Source: Kiloniella litopenaei
GTDB taxonomy: Bacteria; Pseudomonadota; Alphaproteobacteria; Kiloniellales; Kiloniellaceae
Direction of reading: 5' to 3'
Assembly: GCF_000982415.1 (NCBI RefSeq)
Contig: NZ_LANI01000009.1
Coordinates: 7,501-71,500, forward strand
Length of the DNA stretch: 64,000 nucleotides
Shown: positions 27,830-36,370 of the stretch, one piece after another
Position numbering within the stretch: position 1 is the stretch's first letter
Layout: every line of letters begins with the position of its first letter
The notes under the pieces: model-generated
What the model was told of the DNA's origin: nothing
What the model saw: the letters and a program-made list of their open reading frames with translations, nothing else
Database searches by the model: none
Translations under genes and position numbers: made by a program

Positions 27830-29047
27830 ATGACAGGTTCCCGACAGCTTTCAACCCTACGCTTAAAGGAAAACAGAAACCATAAATTGGTCAGTACTAA
27901 ATCAGGGGCTCGGATCATCAAAACATTATTACTTAATCGTGCACTTTGTATACGCGCGTTTTACAAATCACTACTATTCATTTTTGGCTTATTTGGCGTC
28001 ATACTGGCTAGCCACTTGGGCACGGGTACATCCTATGCAAAGGCATATGATTTTCCCGCCATATCAGGAAAAGAAAATAATGTCATAACGATTTATAGCG
28101 TAACCGATGTTGATATTTTCCAAGACATCATAGCCGATTTCCAACAGATATTTCCCGATATTTCTATCATCTATCACGATCTGCAATCTCTTGAGCTTTA
28201 TGAACGTATTCAAGAGGAGACGTTGAAAGACAATGTCACTGCCGACATCGCCATCAGCTCGGCTATGGACCTTCAGATGAAACTTGCCAACGACGGATTT
28301 GCGCAGCCCGTCGAAATATCGACGGCACAGGAAATGCCGTCATGGTCACAATGGCGGAACGAAGTCTTTGGCTTTACATCAGAACCAGCAGTTACGATTT
28401 ACAGTAAAAAGTACTTTGAAAACCATGCGCTGCCCAAAACGCGCCTGGAACTTCAACGCTTTCTGGCGGAAAGGCACGCAGATTTATTTGGGCGAATTGC
28501 GACTTATGATATAGAACGCAGCGGTGTTGGTTTTCTTTTTATGGGGGTCGATTCTGAACGATACAAAGGCATTTGGAATCTAGTTAAATCATTTGGGGCA
28601 AACGGTGTAAAACTGTCCACAAACTCTTCGGCCATTATCAACAATGTCAACAGTGGGAAGTATGTAATTGGCTATAATGTCCTGGGATCTTATGCACTCG
28701 CACGACTGGAAAGTTCACCCAATCTTGGTATATTATACCCCGAAGACTATACAACCGTTCTCTCTCGCCTCGCCCTGATTCCCAAAGCTGCAAAATCGAA
28801 AGAGACAGGAAAACTCTTTTTAGAATACCTTCTTTCTGAACGGGGACAGAAACTACTAACCAACAGTGCCAAACTAAGTGCAGTGCACCCGGCCGTAAAA
28901 GCGAGCGGCCCAAAGGAAATTCTGGCCGCCCAAGCCCGCAGTAATCTTCAACCGATCAAGGTCGGGCCGGGATTACTGGTATACCTTGATCAAGTAAAAA
29001 GACGAAAAACCATCAACCAGTGGAACAAATCCTTACGTGGCGAATAA
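27830..29047 (+). CDS. Orphan extracellular solute-binding protein (AfuA/PgtC-like)
   Basis: A binding protein of the iron/phosphosugar type-2 family. After an N-terminal extension of about 40 residues comes a hydrophobic segment SLLFIFGLFGVILAS, then the mature domain with VITIYSVTDVDIFQDIIADF and a late LFLEYLLSERGQKLL. No ABC permease or ATPase gene is next to it. Family members beside TctDE- or PgtAB-type systems act as accessory sensors for the kinase (PgtC is the named example), so that role is likely here; inference. The start is uncertain: ATG 27830 is listed, TTG 27785 or 27887 is possible, and a start nearer the signal segment would suit better. Confidence 0.75.
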   Translation: MTGSRQLSTLRLKENRNHKLVSTKSGARIIKTLLLNRALCIRAFYKSLLFIFGLFGVILASHLGTGTSYAKAYDFPAISGKENNVITIYSVTDVDIFQDIIADFQQIFPDISIIYHDLQSLELYERIQEETLKDNVTADIAISSAMDLQMKLANDGFAQPVEISTAQEMPSWSQWRNEVFGFTSEPAVTIYSKKYFENHALPKTRLELQRFLAERHADLFGRIATYDIERSGVGFLFMGVDSERYKGIWNLVKSFGANGVKLSTNSSAIINNVNSGKYVIGYNVLGSYALARLESSPNLGILYPEDYTTVLSRLALIPKAAKSKETGKLFLEYLLSERGQKLLTNSAKLSAVHPAVKASGPKEILAAQARSNLQPIKVGPGLLVYLDQVKRRKTINQWNKSLRGE

Positions 29048-29337
29048 AGGATAAGACACATTAAAAAAGCAACATAAGCACCTATTATTAAACAGTATTT
29101 AATTTTATTTAAAATAATTCATTCAACGACAGGATAGTGACAGCTTTATAGATTAGCTTACTGATATTGAATGGTGGGCCGCAGCATAAAAATAAAAAAA
29201 GCGGTTGGGGAGACAGTAATATAAACGGCTCGGACAATGCTCTGAACCGATTTTCCTACATTAAGGCTTCCCCTTACCCGACTTGGCTCGGCGGTTTGTT
29301 ATTCATCGAATTAACAATCATACTCGGAGGCCAATTC

Positions 29338-30336
29338 ATGTTTGGCAAAACAACAAAACTATCACGTCGTCTTGTACTTTCTATGGCAGCAGCGACAGTT
29401 TCCCTCGGTCTGGCAATGCCGCTTTCTTCTGCCTCGGCTGCTGATCTGGAAAAAATACACTTTCTTATCCCTGGTGGTGCTGGTGGTGGCTGGGATGGCA
29501 CCGCACGTGGCACTGGTGAAGCCTTGACCAAATCGGGTTTGCTTGGTTCTGCCTCTTTTGAAAACATGTCCGGTGGTGGCGGTGGTAAAGCCATTGCCCA
29601 CCTGATCGAAACGGCAGAACGTCAGGGTGATACCCTGATGGTCAACTCTACGCCAATCGTTATCCGTTCACTAACAAAAGTTTTCCCACAATCCTTCCGC
29701 GATCTGGTTCCTGTAGCTGGTATTATCGGTGATTACGCAGCTTTTGTTGTGCCAGCTGATTCCAAATACAAATCTTTCTCCGAAGTTGTGGCTGATTTCA
29801 AAGCTGATCCTAAATCCGTGAAAATAGCGGGCGGTTCCGCACGTGGCAGCATGGATCATCTTGTTGCAGCACAAGCTTTCAAGGCTGCTGGCGGCGACCC
29901 CAAAGCTGTAAAGTACATCCCTTATGATGCTGGTGGCAAGGCAATGGCCGGACTTCTATCCGGTGAAACTGCCCTGCTTTCAACAGGCCTATCCGAGGCA
30001 CTGGAACTGGAACGCAGTGGTCAGGTTCGTATTCTTGCCATGACTGGCGCCAACCGTATTGACGATGCTCCTGAAATTCCAACCCTTACAGAACAGGGAA
30101 TTGACGCCACATTCGTAAACTGGCGCGGTTTCTTTGCAGCGCCAGGTACATCAAAAGAAAAAGTTGCGGCCTATAACGCCACTTTGGAAAAAATGTACGA
30201 CACACCCGAATGGGAAACCGTTCGTTCACGTAATGGATGGGTCGAAGTCTTCCAGCCTGCTGATATTTTCTACACCTTCCTGGAAGAGCAAGAGGGCATT
30301 ATTGGTAACCTGATGAAAGAGCTTGGCTTCTTATAA
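29338..30336 (+). CDS. tctC: TctC-type periplasmic tricarboxylate-binding protein
   Basis: A 332-residue binding protein of the tripartite tricarboxylate transporter. A signal peptide (SRRLVLSMAAATVSLGLAMP, ending SSASA-A) is followed by the TctC motif IPGGAGGGWDGTARG and the conserved MDHLVAAQAF and YIPYDAGGKA. The ATG at 29338 has CGGAGG seven bases before it; the open frame to 29167 is not needed. The 290-base gap upstream is AT-rich and holds no gene I can support. It is the first gene of tctCBA and likely the target of the TctDE-like pair. The ligand may be citrate or another carboxylate. Confidence 0.93.
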   Translation: MFGKTTKLSRRLVLSMAAATVSLGLAMPLSSASAADLEKIHFLIPGGAGGGWDGTARGTGEALTKSGLLGSASFENMSGGGGGKAIAHLIETAERQGDTLMVNSTPIVIRSLTKVFPQSFRDLVPVAGIIGDYAAFVVPADSKYKSFSEVVADFKADPKSVKIAGGSARGSMDHLVAAQAFKAAGGDPKAVKYIPYDAGGKAMAGLLSGETALLSTGLSEALELERSGQVRILAMTGANRIDDAPEIPTLTEQGIDATFVNWRGFFAAPGTSKEKVAAYNATLEKMYDTPEWETVRSRNGWVEVFQPADIFYTFLEEQEGIIGNLMKELGFL

Positions 30337-30377
30337 GTCGAATATCTGTCAGTAAATTTAAAGAAGGAATGGAGACA

Positions 30378-30857
30378 ATGACCCTCAGCAAGGAAAAAGC
30401 GGGAGCCTTGTGTTTTCTGGTTCTCGCAATCGCTTATGGTATGGAAGCAAGGCAAATTCCCTTGTTTCCGGGTGATGAACTGGAACCTTTTACCGCCCGG
30501 ACTATGCCAATCGCCCTTTCCTGGCTTACGGGCATTGTCTCCTTTCTTCTTCTTGTCCTGCCGCAAAGAGAAGAAACAGACGATATCTTATCCGTCTTTC
30601 GTGGACTGAATTGGGGCAGAACTTCTATCCTGATCGGCCTAATGGTCTTTTACGGATTTACATTGAGCCCACTTGGGTTCCTGTTATCTACCGTCTTGTT
30701 CCTGATTGGTGGTATCTATGCACTGGGTGAAAGACGATGGTCCGTCATTCTTCTTTCTTCAGTTCCTGCCACCGTTGGTTTCTGGTTCATTCTCGACAAG
30801 CTCCTGGGGATCTATCTCGCACCCGGTGAGATCTTTACTATGCTCGGAGCAAATTAA
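30378..30857 (+). CDS. tctB: TctB-type small membrane subunit
   Basis: A 159-residue membrane protein with four hydrophobic segments (for example ALSWLTGIVSFLLLVLP and FLLSTVLFLIGGIYALG), the normal plan of TctB. Start at ATG 30378 gives an AAGGA nine bases upstream; the ATG at 30369 has no spacing. Its TAA overlaps the tctA ATG (TAATG at 30855-30859), so the two are coupled. Confidence 0.9.
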   Translation: MTLSKEKAGALCFLVLAIAYGMEARQIPLFPGDELEPFTARTMPIALSWLTGIVSFLLLVLPQREETDDILSVFRGLNWGRTSILIGLMVFYGFTLSPLGFLLSTVLFLIGGIYALGERRWSVILLSSVPATVGFWFILDKLLGIYLAPGEIFTMLGAN

Positions 30858-32392
30858 TGCTTGATGGTATTCTTCAAGGGTTAAGCACGGCTGCTTCCCC
30901 CGTTAATCTTTTAATGGTTTTTGTTGGCTGTTTCGCAGGAACCTTTATCGGCATGTTACCGGGTCTTGGCCCTATTTCAGCCATTGCTCTCATGATCCCT
31001 ATTACCTACGGCTTTGACCCTGCAACGGGCATGATCCTGATGGCTGGTGTGTATTATGGTGCTATTTTTGGTGGGTCAACATCCGCAATTCTGATCAATG
31101 CACCGGGTGTTGCTGGTACCGTTGCCACATCATTTGACGGCTACCCTCTTGCTAAGCAAGGCCATGCTGGTAAAGCCTTGGCAATTGCAGCCTATAGCTC
31201 CTTCAGTGGCGGTACCATTGCCGCGATATTCCTTCTTTTTGCAGCACCTGCATTGGCATCGGTCTCCCTCAGCTTTCAATCTGCTGACTATTTCGCCCTT
31301 ATGGTTCTTGGCTTAACAGCCGTCTCCGCCTTTGCCGGAAAGGGAAAATTTCTGATTGCGGTTCTGATGACACTCTTTGGCTTGATGCTCTCGACCATCG
31401 GGACCGACCAGACAGCAGGGCTACAACGATTTACATTTGGCTCTCTGGATCTGATAGATGGCATCAGCTTCCTGTTGCTTGCAATGGCGACCTTTGCCCT
31501 GTCAGAAGCATTGATGGTCGTTCTAAAGCCAGAAAAAGTATCTCAGGAAGCTGAAGAAGCGACCAAAGGGAAGCTCGGCAGCATGAAGGTGAGTAAAGAG
31601 GAAGTCAAAGACCTTGCGCCTGTTGTCGGACGTAGTTCTGTCCTCGGTTTCTTTATCGGTGTCCTACCCGGGGCTGGGGCAACGATTGCCTCTTTCCTTG
31701 CCTATGGGATGGAACGCAGCTTCGCCAGTGCGAAGGAAAAACTTAAATTTGGCAAAGGCTCCATACGGGGCTTGGCTGCGCCGGAAACAGCAAACAATGC
31801 TGCTTGCTCTGGATCATTTGTGCCACTTCTCACGCTTGGTATTCCGGGGTCGGGTACAACAGCGGTTATGCTGGGCGCACTTATCTCCTATGGCGTTCAA
31901 CCCGGACCACGACTATTTGTGGAACAGCCAGCGGTATTCTGGTCCGTGATTATTTCCATGTATATCGGGAATATCATCCTGCTTGTTCTAAACTTGCCCT
32001 TAATTCCTTACATTGCCCGTTTACTGGCGTTGCCCAAGCAAATCCTGACACCCTTGATCCTGTTTTTCTCGTTGATCGGTGTTTACCTTGTCTCCTTTAA
32101 TACCTTTGATATTCATATCATGGTTATCGTGGCAATTATTGCGATCGTCTTCCGATTGATTAACTTCCCGCTTGCCCCGATGTTACTGGGCTTCATTCTG
32201 GGCGGAATGATGGAAGACAACCTTCGCCGGGCCTTGGCAATCAGTGATGGAGAGTTGTCCTTTTTGTGGGAGCGTCCAATTACCGCAAGCATTCTGGCGA
32301 TTACCGTCATTGTTTTACTTGCGCCGCTCGTTCAAAACATCATTGATATTCGCCGAAAAAAAGCCCTCAAAGTAAATGATGGCGAAGGATAG
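30857..32392 (+). CDS. tctA: TctA-type large membrane subunit
   Basis: A 511-residue multi-spanning transporter protein of the TctA family. The conserved motifs GTFIGMLPGLGPISAIALMI, YYGAIFGGSTSAILINAPG and FIGVLPGAGATIASFLAYG (internal repeat of the first), and the later LTLGIPGSGTTAVMLGALI, are all present. It couples carboxylate uptake to the ion gradient, with TctC as binding protein. Complete, with usual length and 11 to 12 membrane segments. Confidence 0.95.
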   Translation: MLDGILQGLSTAASPVNLLMVFVGCFAGTFIGMLPGLGPISAIALMIPITYGFDPATGMILMAGVYYGAIFGGSTSAILINAPGVAGTVATSFDGYPLAKQGHAGKALAIAAYSSFSGGTIAAIFLLFAAPALASVSLSFQSADYFALMVLGLTAVSAFAGKGKFLIAVLMTLFGLMLSTIGTDQTAGLQRFTFGSLDLIDGISFLLLAMATFALSEALMVVLKPEKVSQEAEEATKGKLGSMKVSKEEVKDLAPVVGRSSVLGFFIGVLPGAGATIASFLAYGMERSFASAKEKLKFGKGSIRGLAAPETANNAACSGSFVPLLTLGIPGSGTTAVMLGALISYGVQPGPRLFVEQPAVFWSVIISMYIGNIILLVLNLPLIPYIARLLALPKQILTPLILFFSLIGVYLVSFNTFDIHIMVIVAIIAIVFRLINFPLAPMLLGFILGGMMEDNLRRALAISDGELSFLWERPITASILAITVIVLLAPLVQNIIDIRRKKALKVNDGEG

Positions 32393-32395
32393 AAT

Positions 32396-33442
32396 GTGTC
32401 TTCCCCACAAACAGCACTTAAGCTGGTTCTGACTTTTCTATCCGGTTTGATGGGAGGCTTCGTGTTTTGGACACTGGGCCTCCCGCTTCCCTGGATGTTA
32501 GGTTGCCTGACCGGTAGCCTTGTTGCCTCGTTATCAAACGTCCCGGTTGGTGTCACAAAGCCTGTGCGACTGATCATTATGGTTATTCTCGGTGTGATGT
32601 TGGGTGGGACCTTTTCTCCCGAAGTTCTCGCCCGTGCCAGCGAGTGGGTCCCAACGCTTATTGCAGCAGTCCTGTACTTGGCCGTACTCACCTTTGTTGC
32701 ACAGTTCTACTGTCGAAAATTTATGAAGATGGATCGCCTGACCGCAATCTTTGCCGGGTTTCCTGGCGGTCTGTCAGAAATGACAATCTTAGGGGAGGAA
32801 GCCGGGGCTGACGTTCCAGCCCTAACCCTTGCACATGCATGCCGTGTTGCAACCATTCTCCTCGCAATACCATTATTTCTAACCTACTGGTCAGGACTAG
32901 AAATGATAGAAAAAGAGACCACGTCCCCGTTATGGTCTCTGGTTGATATTCTTATTCTACTCGTGCTTGCTTTTGGCGGGTTATTCCTGGGTAAAATTGC
33001 CAAGTTTCCCGCTTACCAATTAACGGGGCCTCTTTTATTAAGTGCTATCGTTCACACCAGCGGGCTGGTTCAAGGCGAGCCCCCGGAAATAGTCACCATT
33101 CTATTACAATTAACTCTTGGTTCTGCACTTGGCGCGCGCTTCGCAGGTTACTCGCTAAGTCAGGTTGGGAAATTAATGGTGCTATCCGTCATCATGGCCT
33201 TTTTAATGCTCGCAGTTACCTTGATTGTATCCGGGGCATTATCATACGCTTTTGATCTCGAGTTCGAAGCATTGATTCTCGCCCTGTCCCCCGGTGGATT
33301 TGCAGAAATGACATTGGCAGCACTATCCATGGGGATTGACCCGGCCTTTGTGACCACTCATCACGCTCTGCGGCTTTTGGTAATCGTCTTTATTGTCCCC
33401 GTCTTTCTTACTCGAATTATTAAGCGCAAGAATGAACGCTGA
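32396..33442 (+). CDS. AbrB-family (PF05145-type) membrane protein
   Basis: A 348-residue protein with about 9-10 membrane segments and a clear internal duplication: GFPGGLSEMTILGEEAGADV in the first half and LSPGGFAEMTLAALSMGIDP in the second. This is the AbrB transport-like family, sometimes misannotated as ammonia monooxygenase or as a transcriptional regulator. It starts at GTG three bases after the tctA stop, so it belongs to the tct operon. It is often found beside TctABC genes; a role in export or import of the same carboxylate is plausible but unproven. Confidence 0.85.
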   Translation: MSSPQTALKLVLTFLSGLMGGFVFWTLGLPLPWMLGCLTGSLVASLSNVPVGVTKPVRLIIMVILGVMLGGTFSPEVLARASEWVPTLIAAVLYLAVLTFVAQFYCRKFMKMDRLTAIFAGFPGGLSEMTILGEEAGADVPALTLAHACRVATILLAIPLFLTYWSGLEMIEKETTSPLWSLVDILILLVLAFGGLFLGKIAKFPAYQLTGPLLLSAIVHTSGLVQGEPPEIVTILLQLTLGSALGARFAGYSLSQVGKLMVLSVIMAFLMLAVTLIVSGALSYAFDLEFEALILALSPGGFAEMTLAALSMGIDPAFVTTHHALRLLVIVFIVPVFLTRIIKRKNER

Positions 33443-33455
33443 CATAATGAGCATC

Positions 33456-33495
33456 TATCGACGTCAAGCAAATCTAGACATGGTTGACGTCGATA
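33456..33495. repeat. Perfect inverted repeat at the end of convergent genes
   Basis: TATCGACGTCAA (33456-33467) and TTGACGTCGATA (33484-33495) are perfect 12-base complements with a 16-base loop. One arm lies inside the 3' end of the ABC permease gene. No T-run follows in either direction. It could stop or stabilise transcripts from both convergent units. Confidence 0.6.
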
Positions 33496-34439
33496 CCTTT
33501 GCCATACTTCTTTTCAATCCTGGATTGAACAATTTCAAATCCTACAGACAGGATCCAGTAAATAAGAGCCGCTGAAATCAACATCTCCATATACTTGAAC
33601 TCTGCACGACCATGGGTTCGGGACATATACATTAATTCCCAAGCCCCCAGAACAGAGACCAGCGAGCTATCTTTAAGCATCGCAATGAACTGGTTACCAG
33701 TCGGTGGAATAATCAACCGGATGGCTTGGGGTAAAATGACAAGCCGCATAATCTGGCTGCCTCTCAGCCCCAAAGCTCTTGCTGCTTCAGACTGTCCGGC
33801 AGGAATAGCCTGAATACCCGCCCGGAAAATTTCTGCCATATAGGCCCCATAACAAAGGGATAATGCAATAATGGCTGCCGGGATAGGATCAAGAACAACG
33901 CCTATTTGTGGTAGCCCCAGATAAACCAAAAGGATTTGCAAAAGCAGGGGTGTCCCCCTGAAAAAAGATATGTAAAAAGTGGAGATCCCCAACGCCATAC
34001 CATTTCGCGACAAACGCGCAAGAGCCGCCACCAGAGCCAGAATGGTTGAAGCAAAGATCGACACGGCACAGATAAAAACCGTAAGTGCCGCGCCCATAAG
34101 GAACCCACTTTTCAATCCCAATCCCAACAGGTGAGGTAACCGGGACAGAATAAATTCGTAGGAAAGATCAAAGCTGTAGAAAAAGAAAAGAAACAGCGCG
34201 AACAGTTGTCCCCACGTCACAAAAAGCTGTGTCGTTGTGGGCAACTTACTTACAAGGAAAAAATTAGATAAAATTCCCAATGCAAAGATACCACGAACAA
34301 TTTCTATATTTATTGAAACCCCGGAAATTTCTGTGAAACCAGAGAGATCAAAACTCAGAAAGATAAGGTAAATAACAATGAAATAGAGCGACCATCGTGC
34401 TAATGGCCGCTCTACAAAATTAAAAGACTTACTATTCAC
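33474..34439 (-). CDS. Polar amino acid ABC transporter permease with N-terminal extension
   Basis: A 321-residue inner-membrane permease of the His/Arg/Lys family. The typical permease domain starts at about residue 105 (GAALTVFICAVSIFASTILA) and has the EAA loop AGQSEAARALGLRGSQIMRL. The first 100 residues add three to four extra membrane segments, unusual for single-subunit HisM/HisQ relatives, which are about 220 residues. It follows the binding-protein gene by 10 bases. No ATP-binding subunit gene is next to it, so that subunit must come from elsewhere. Given its neighbours, arginine is a likely substrate. Confidence 0.88.
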   Translation of the reverse strand: MNSKSFNFVERPLARWSLYFIVIYLIFLSFDLSGFTEISGVSINIEIVRGIFALGILSNFFLVSKLPTTTQLFVTWGQLFALFLFFFYSFDLSYEFILSRLPHLLGLGLKSGFLMGAALTVFICAVSIFASTILALVAALARLSRNGMALGISTFYISFFRGTPLLLQILLVYLGLPQIGVVLDPIPAAIIALSLCYGAYMAEIFRAGIQAIPAGQSEAARALGLRGSQIMRLVILPQAIRLIIPPTGNQFIAMLKDSSLVSVLGAWELMYMSRTHGRAEFKYMEMLISAALIYWILSVGFEIVQSRIEKKYGKGIDVNHV

Positions 34440-34449
34440 AAGATTATAC

Positions 34450-35301
34450 TCACTGTGTCAGATCACCGCCATACCACTTTTCAGATAAGCGAGAGAGAGT
34501 CCCATCTTCACGCAACGCCGAGACAGCTTCTTTGATCTTCGCATTAAGCTCTGCGTCTCCCTTGTCAGTAGCAATCGCCAAAGGCTCCATAAACAATGCT
34601 TCCGGACCAACAATTTTAATGGGATAGCCTTTCTTTTTAGCTTCCAGAACCGTTGGCAGTGCTGTGAATGCCGCATCCAGACGTACCCCGTCGCCTAGGC
34701 GCAAATCATCCAGAGCCAATAAATCTGTATCATAAGTACGAATATCAGCATCATTGATAATATAAGAGAATTCGGGAACATTTTCCGCATCGATAACCAG
34801 GTTTTTCTTGAGGTAACTTTCATAGGTCGTCGAAACGCCAACCCCAACCTTATGACCCGAAGCATCTTTTGTACTTAGGATCGATGTATTTTTTTCGTGA
34901 ACAACCAATGCTGCAGGTGTAAAATAATAAATAGCAGGGAAATCCAGAACTTCCGCACGCTTTTTAGTTGGCGTCATAGACCCCACGGACATATCCCACC
35001 GTCCCGACCAATGGCCAGCCGTTATAACATCCCAACCGGGGGTTACAAATTCGGCCTCTACCCCAAGGTATTTGGCAATAGCCCGGCCAACATCAATATC
35101 AAAACCAACAAATTCGTTATCTGCATTTAAGGAAGATTGCGGGGGATATTCGGCATCAGTCGAAATTACCAGCGTCTTCTTGTCCATAATTCGATCAAGA
35201 GTTTCACCGGCAAAAGAACTGCCCGTCGCAGCAATTACAATTGCTGTAATCCCCGCAATCCTTGCGAGCCCCGTCATCATCGTTTGTCTGAAAATTTTCA
35301 T
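34450..35301 (-). CDS. Polar amino acid (probably arginine) ABC transporter binding protein
   Basis: A 283-residue binding protein of the bacterial SBP family 3. A signal peptide (MTGLARIAGITAIVIAATGSS) is followed by the family motif LVISTDAEYPPQSSLNADNE and FVGFDIDVGRAIAKYLG, and later MSVGSMTPTKKRAEV. ATG 35301 has GGGAGA upstream; the frame to 35427 is probably not used. Promoter side: a TTGAAC-ACAT-GTTCAA palindrome at 35412-35427 matches a motif near aruH. With the permease downstream and the arginine catabolic genes behind the divergent regulator, arginine is the likely ligand. Confidence 0.88.
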   Translation of the reverse strand: MKIFRQTMMTGLARIAGITAIVIAATGSSFAGETLDRIMDKKTLVISTDAEYPPQSSLNADNEFVGFDIDVGRAIAKYLGVEAEFVTPGWDVITAGHWSGRWDMSVGSMTPTKKRAEVLDFPAIYYFTPAALVVHEKNTSILSTKDASGHKVGVGVSTTYESYLKKNLVIDAENVPEFSYIINDADIRTYDTDLLALDDLRLGDGVRLDAAFTALPTVLEAKKKGYPIKIVGPEALFMEPLAIATDKGDAELNAKIKEAVSALREDGTLSRLSEKWYGGDLTQ

Positions 35302-35411
35302 TACTTTCTCCCTGTTAGGAACGAGGGCTTGAACAAGTTTTCCTGTTTCTTTGGCCCTAATACTCAGTTTTTTTTTGAAAACCGCTTTCAGTGAAATAAA
35401 CGATAACACAA

Positions 35412-35427
35412 TTGAACACATGTTCAA
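35412..35427. promoter_or_regulatory. Putative BetI-like operator before the arginine transport genes
   Basis: A perfect palindrome TTGAAC-ACAT-GTTCAA with 6-base arms, 111 bases upstream of the chosen binding-protein ATG. A matching site, TTGAAC-GTTT-GTTCA, is found at 36275-36289 before aruH. The TetR gene lies between them. I infer it is the binding site of that TetR regulator. Confidence 0.6.
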
Positions 35428-35496
35428 CTAGAAATTTTACATACGAAGATCCCCTCTCCTCTGAAGGTGTATTTCCTTAATGTTCTCAGTTAGAGT

Positions 35497-35537
35497 GTGA
35501 AATTTTCTGCGGTGAAATTTTCTGCGGTGAAATTTTA
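35497..35537. repeat. Tandem 15-base repeat at the TetR gene 3' end
   Basis: GTGAAATTTTCTGCG occurs twice in tandem (35497-35511 and 35512-35526), and a third copy starts at 35527 (GTGAAATTTTA) and runs into the TetR stop codon at 35535-35537. It may come from replication slippage; no function is seen. Confidence 0.75.
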
Positions 35538-36158
35538 CAGCTTAAAGGCACCGGCCATAAGACCATCCACCCAGCCTTCGCATAACTTTAATCCCTCTTC
35601 GGGAGAGAAAACATCAGGATTGAGGCACCATTCAAGCCAAAGACCATCCAACATTCCGCTGAGGCCAATGGCCGCAAGTCGATAATTAAATTCAGGTGTT
35701 TCAGAAGACTTGACCAGATCCCTGAGCATAAGTTCAATTTGATGCCGAAACCCAGCATTTGTCTTGTCATGTGACAGTCGCACCTGTTCGGACTTGTCCG
35801 ACATATGCCAGAATACAATCCAGATCCTTAGAAATTTTTGGTCCAAAACGATTGATGAAAAATAGGCCTTAAAAAAAGCACTCATTTTTTCACGGGGCGA
35901 CCCGTCTGTTTCAGCAACAATATCGACAACATTTTGCAAAATGTCTGTCGCAAGCTTTTCATAGGCATCTGCAATCAAATCATCTTTACTGGGATAATGG
36001 TGGTTTATAAGGCCGACAGAAATCCCGGCTTCCGAACTTATACTTCGCACCGACAGTCCATCGCTACCCTTTTTTTCAAGGCAGCGAATGGTCGCTTCAA
36101 CCAAATCTTTTTTCCGTGCATCTGGTGCCTGACGCCGAAATTTTGGAGTTTCTGTCAT
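35535..36158 (-). CDS. TetR-family regulator, BetI-like
   Basis: A 207-residue regulator. The N-terminal TetR helix-turn-helix is SVRSISSEAGISVGLINHHY with the BetI-type SVGLINHHYPSKDDLI. The C-terminal domain carries the BetI-like signature LSGMLDGLWLEWCLNPDVFS. Despite the resemblance, no choline genes are near; its neighbours are arginine transport and arginine transamination genes, so arginine or a derived 2-oxo acid is a possible effector. Palindromes at 35412 and 36275 flank the gene and may be its sites. Divergent from aruH. Confidence 0.9.
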   Translation of the reverse strand: MTETPKFRRQAPDARKKDLVEATIRCLEKKGSDGLSVRSISSEAGISVGLINHHYPSKDDLIADAYEKLATDILQNVVDIVAETDGSPREKMSAFFKAYFSSIVLDQKFLRIWIVFWHMSDKSEQVRLSHDKTNAGFRHQIELMLRDLVKSSETPEFNYRLAAIGLSGMLDGLWLEWCLNPDVFSPEEGLKLCEGWVDGLMAGAFKL

Positions 36159-36274
36159 ATTGTTCTCTGAAAATTAAACCTAAAAAAACCACCACTTATC
36201 TAGATTTACCCCGTATATATCGCCCTGACAACACATGCATTCAGGCCATTAAAATGAGTCTTTCATTTTTCTTG

Positions 36275-36290
36275 TTGAACGTTTGTTCAG
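36275..36290. promoter_or_regulatory. Putative BetI-like operator before aruHI
   Basis: TTGAAC-GTTT-GTTCAG, palindromic over five to six base arms, lies in the 212-base gap between the divergent TetR and aruH genes, 80 bases before the aruH ATG. Same motif and spacing as at 35412. Inferred operator of the BetI-like regulator. Confidence 0.6.
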
Positions 36291-36370
36291 TTTTATATAT
36301 TGTCCAGATATACCAACTGTATTCTTTAACAGGCGCGGTGAGCTTACAACCATTACAAGTCAGGTGATTT

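Noticed and set aside
29048-29337. Possible small gene or RNA upstream of tctC
   Set aside because: The frame open here has no ribosome site or domain, and I see no convincing stem; treated as a promoter region.
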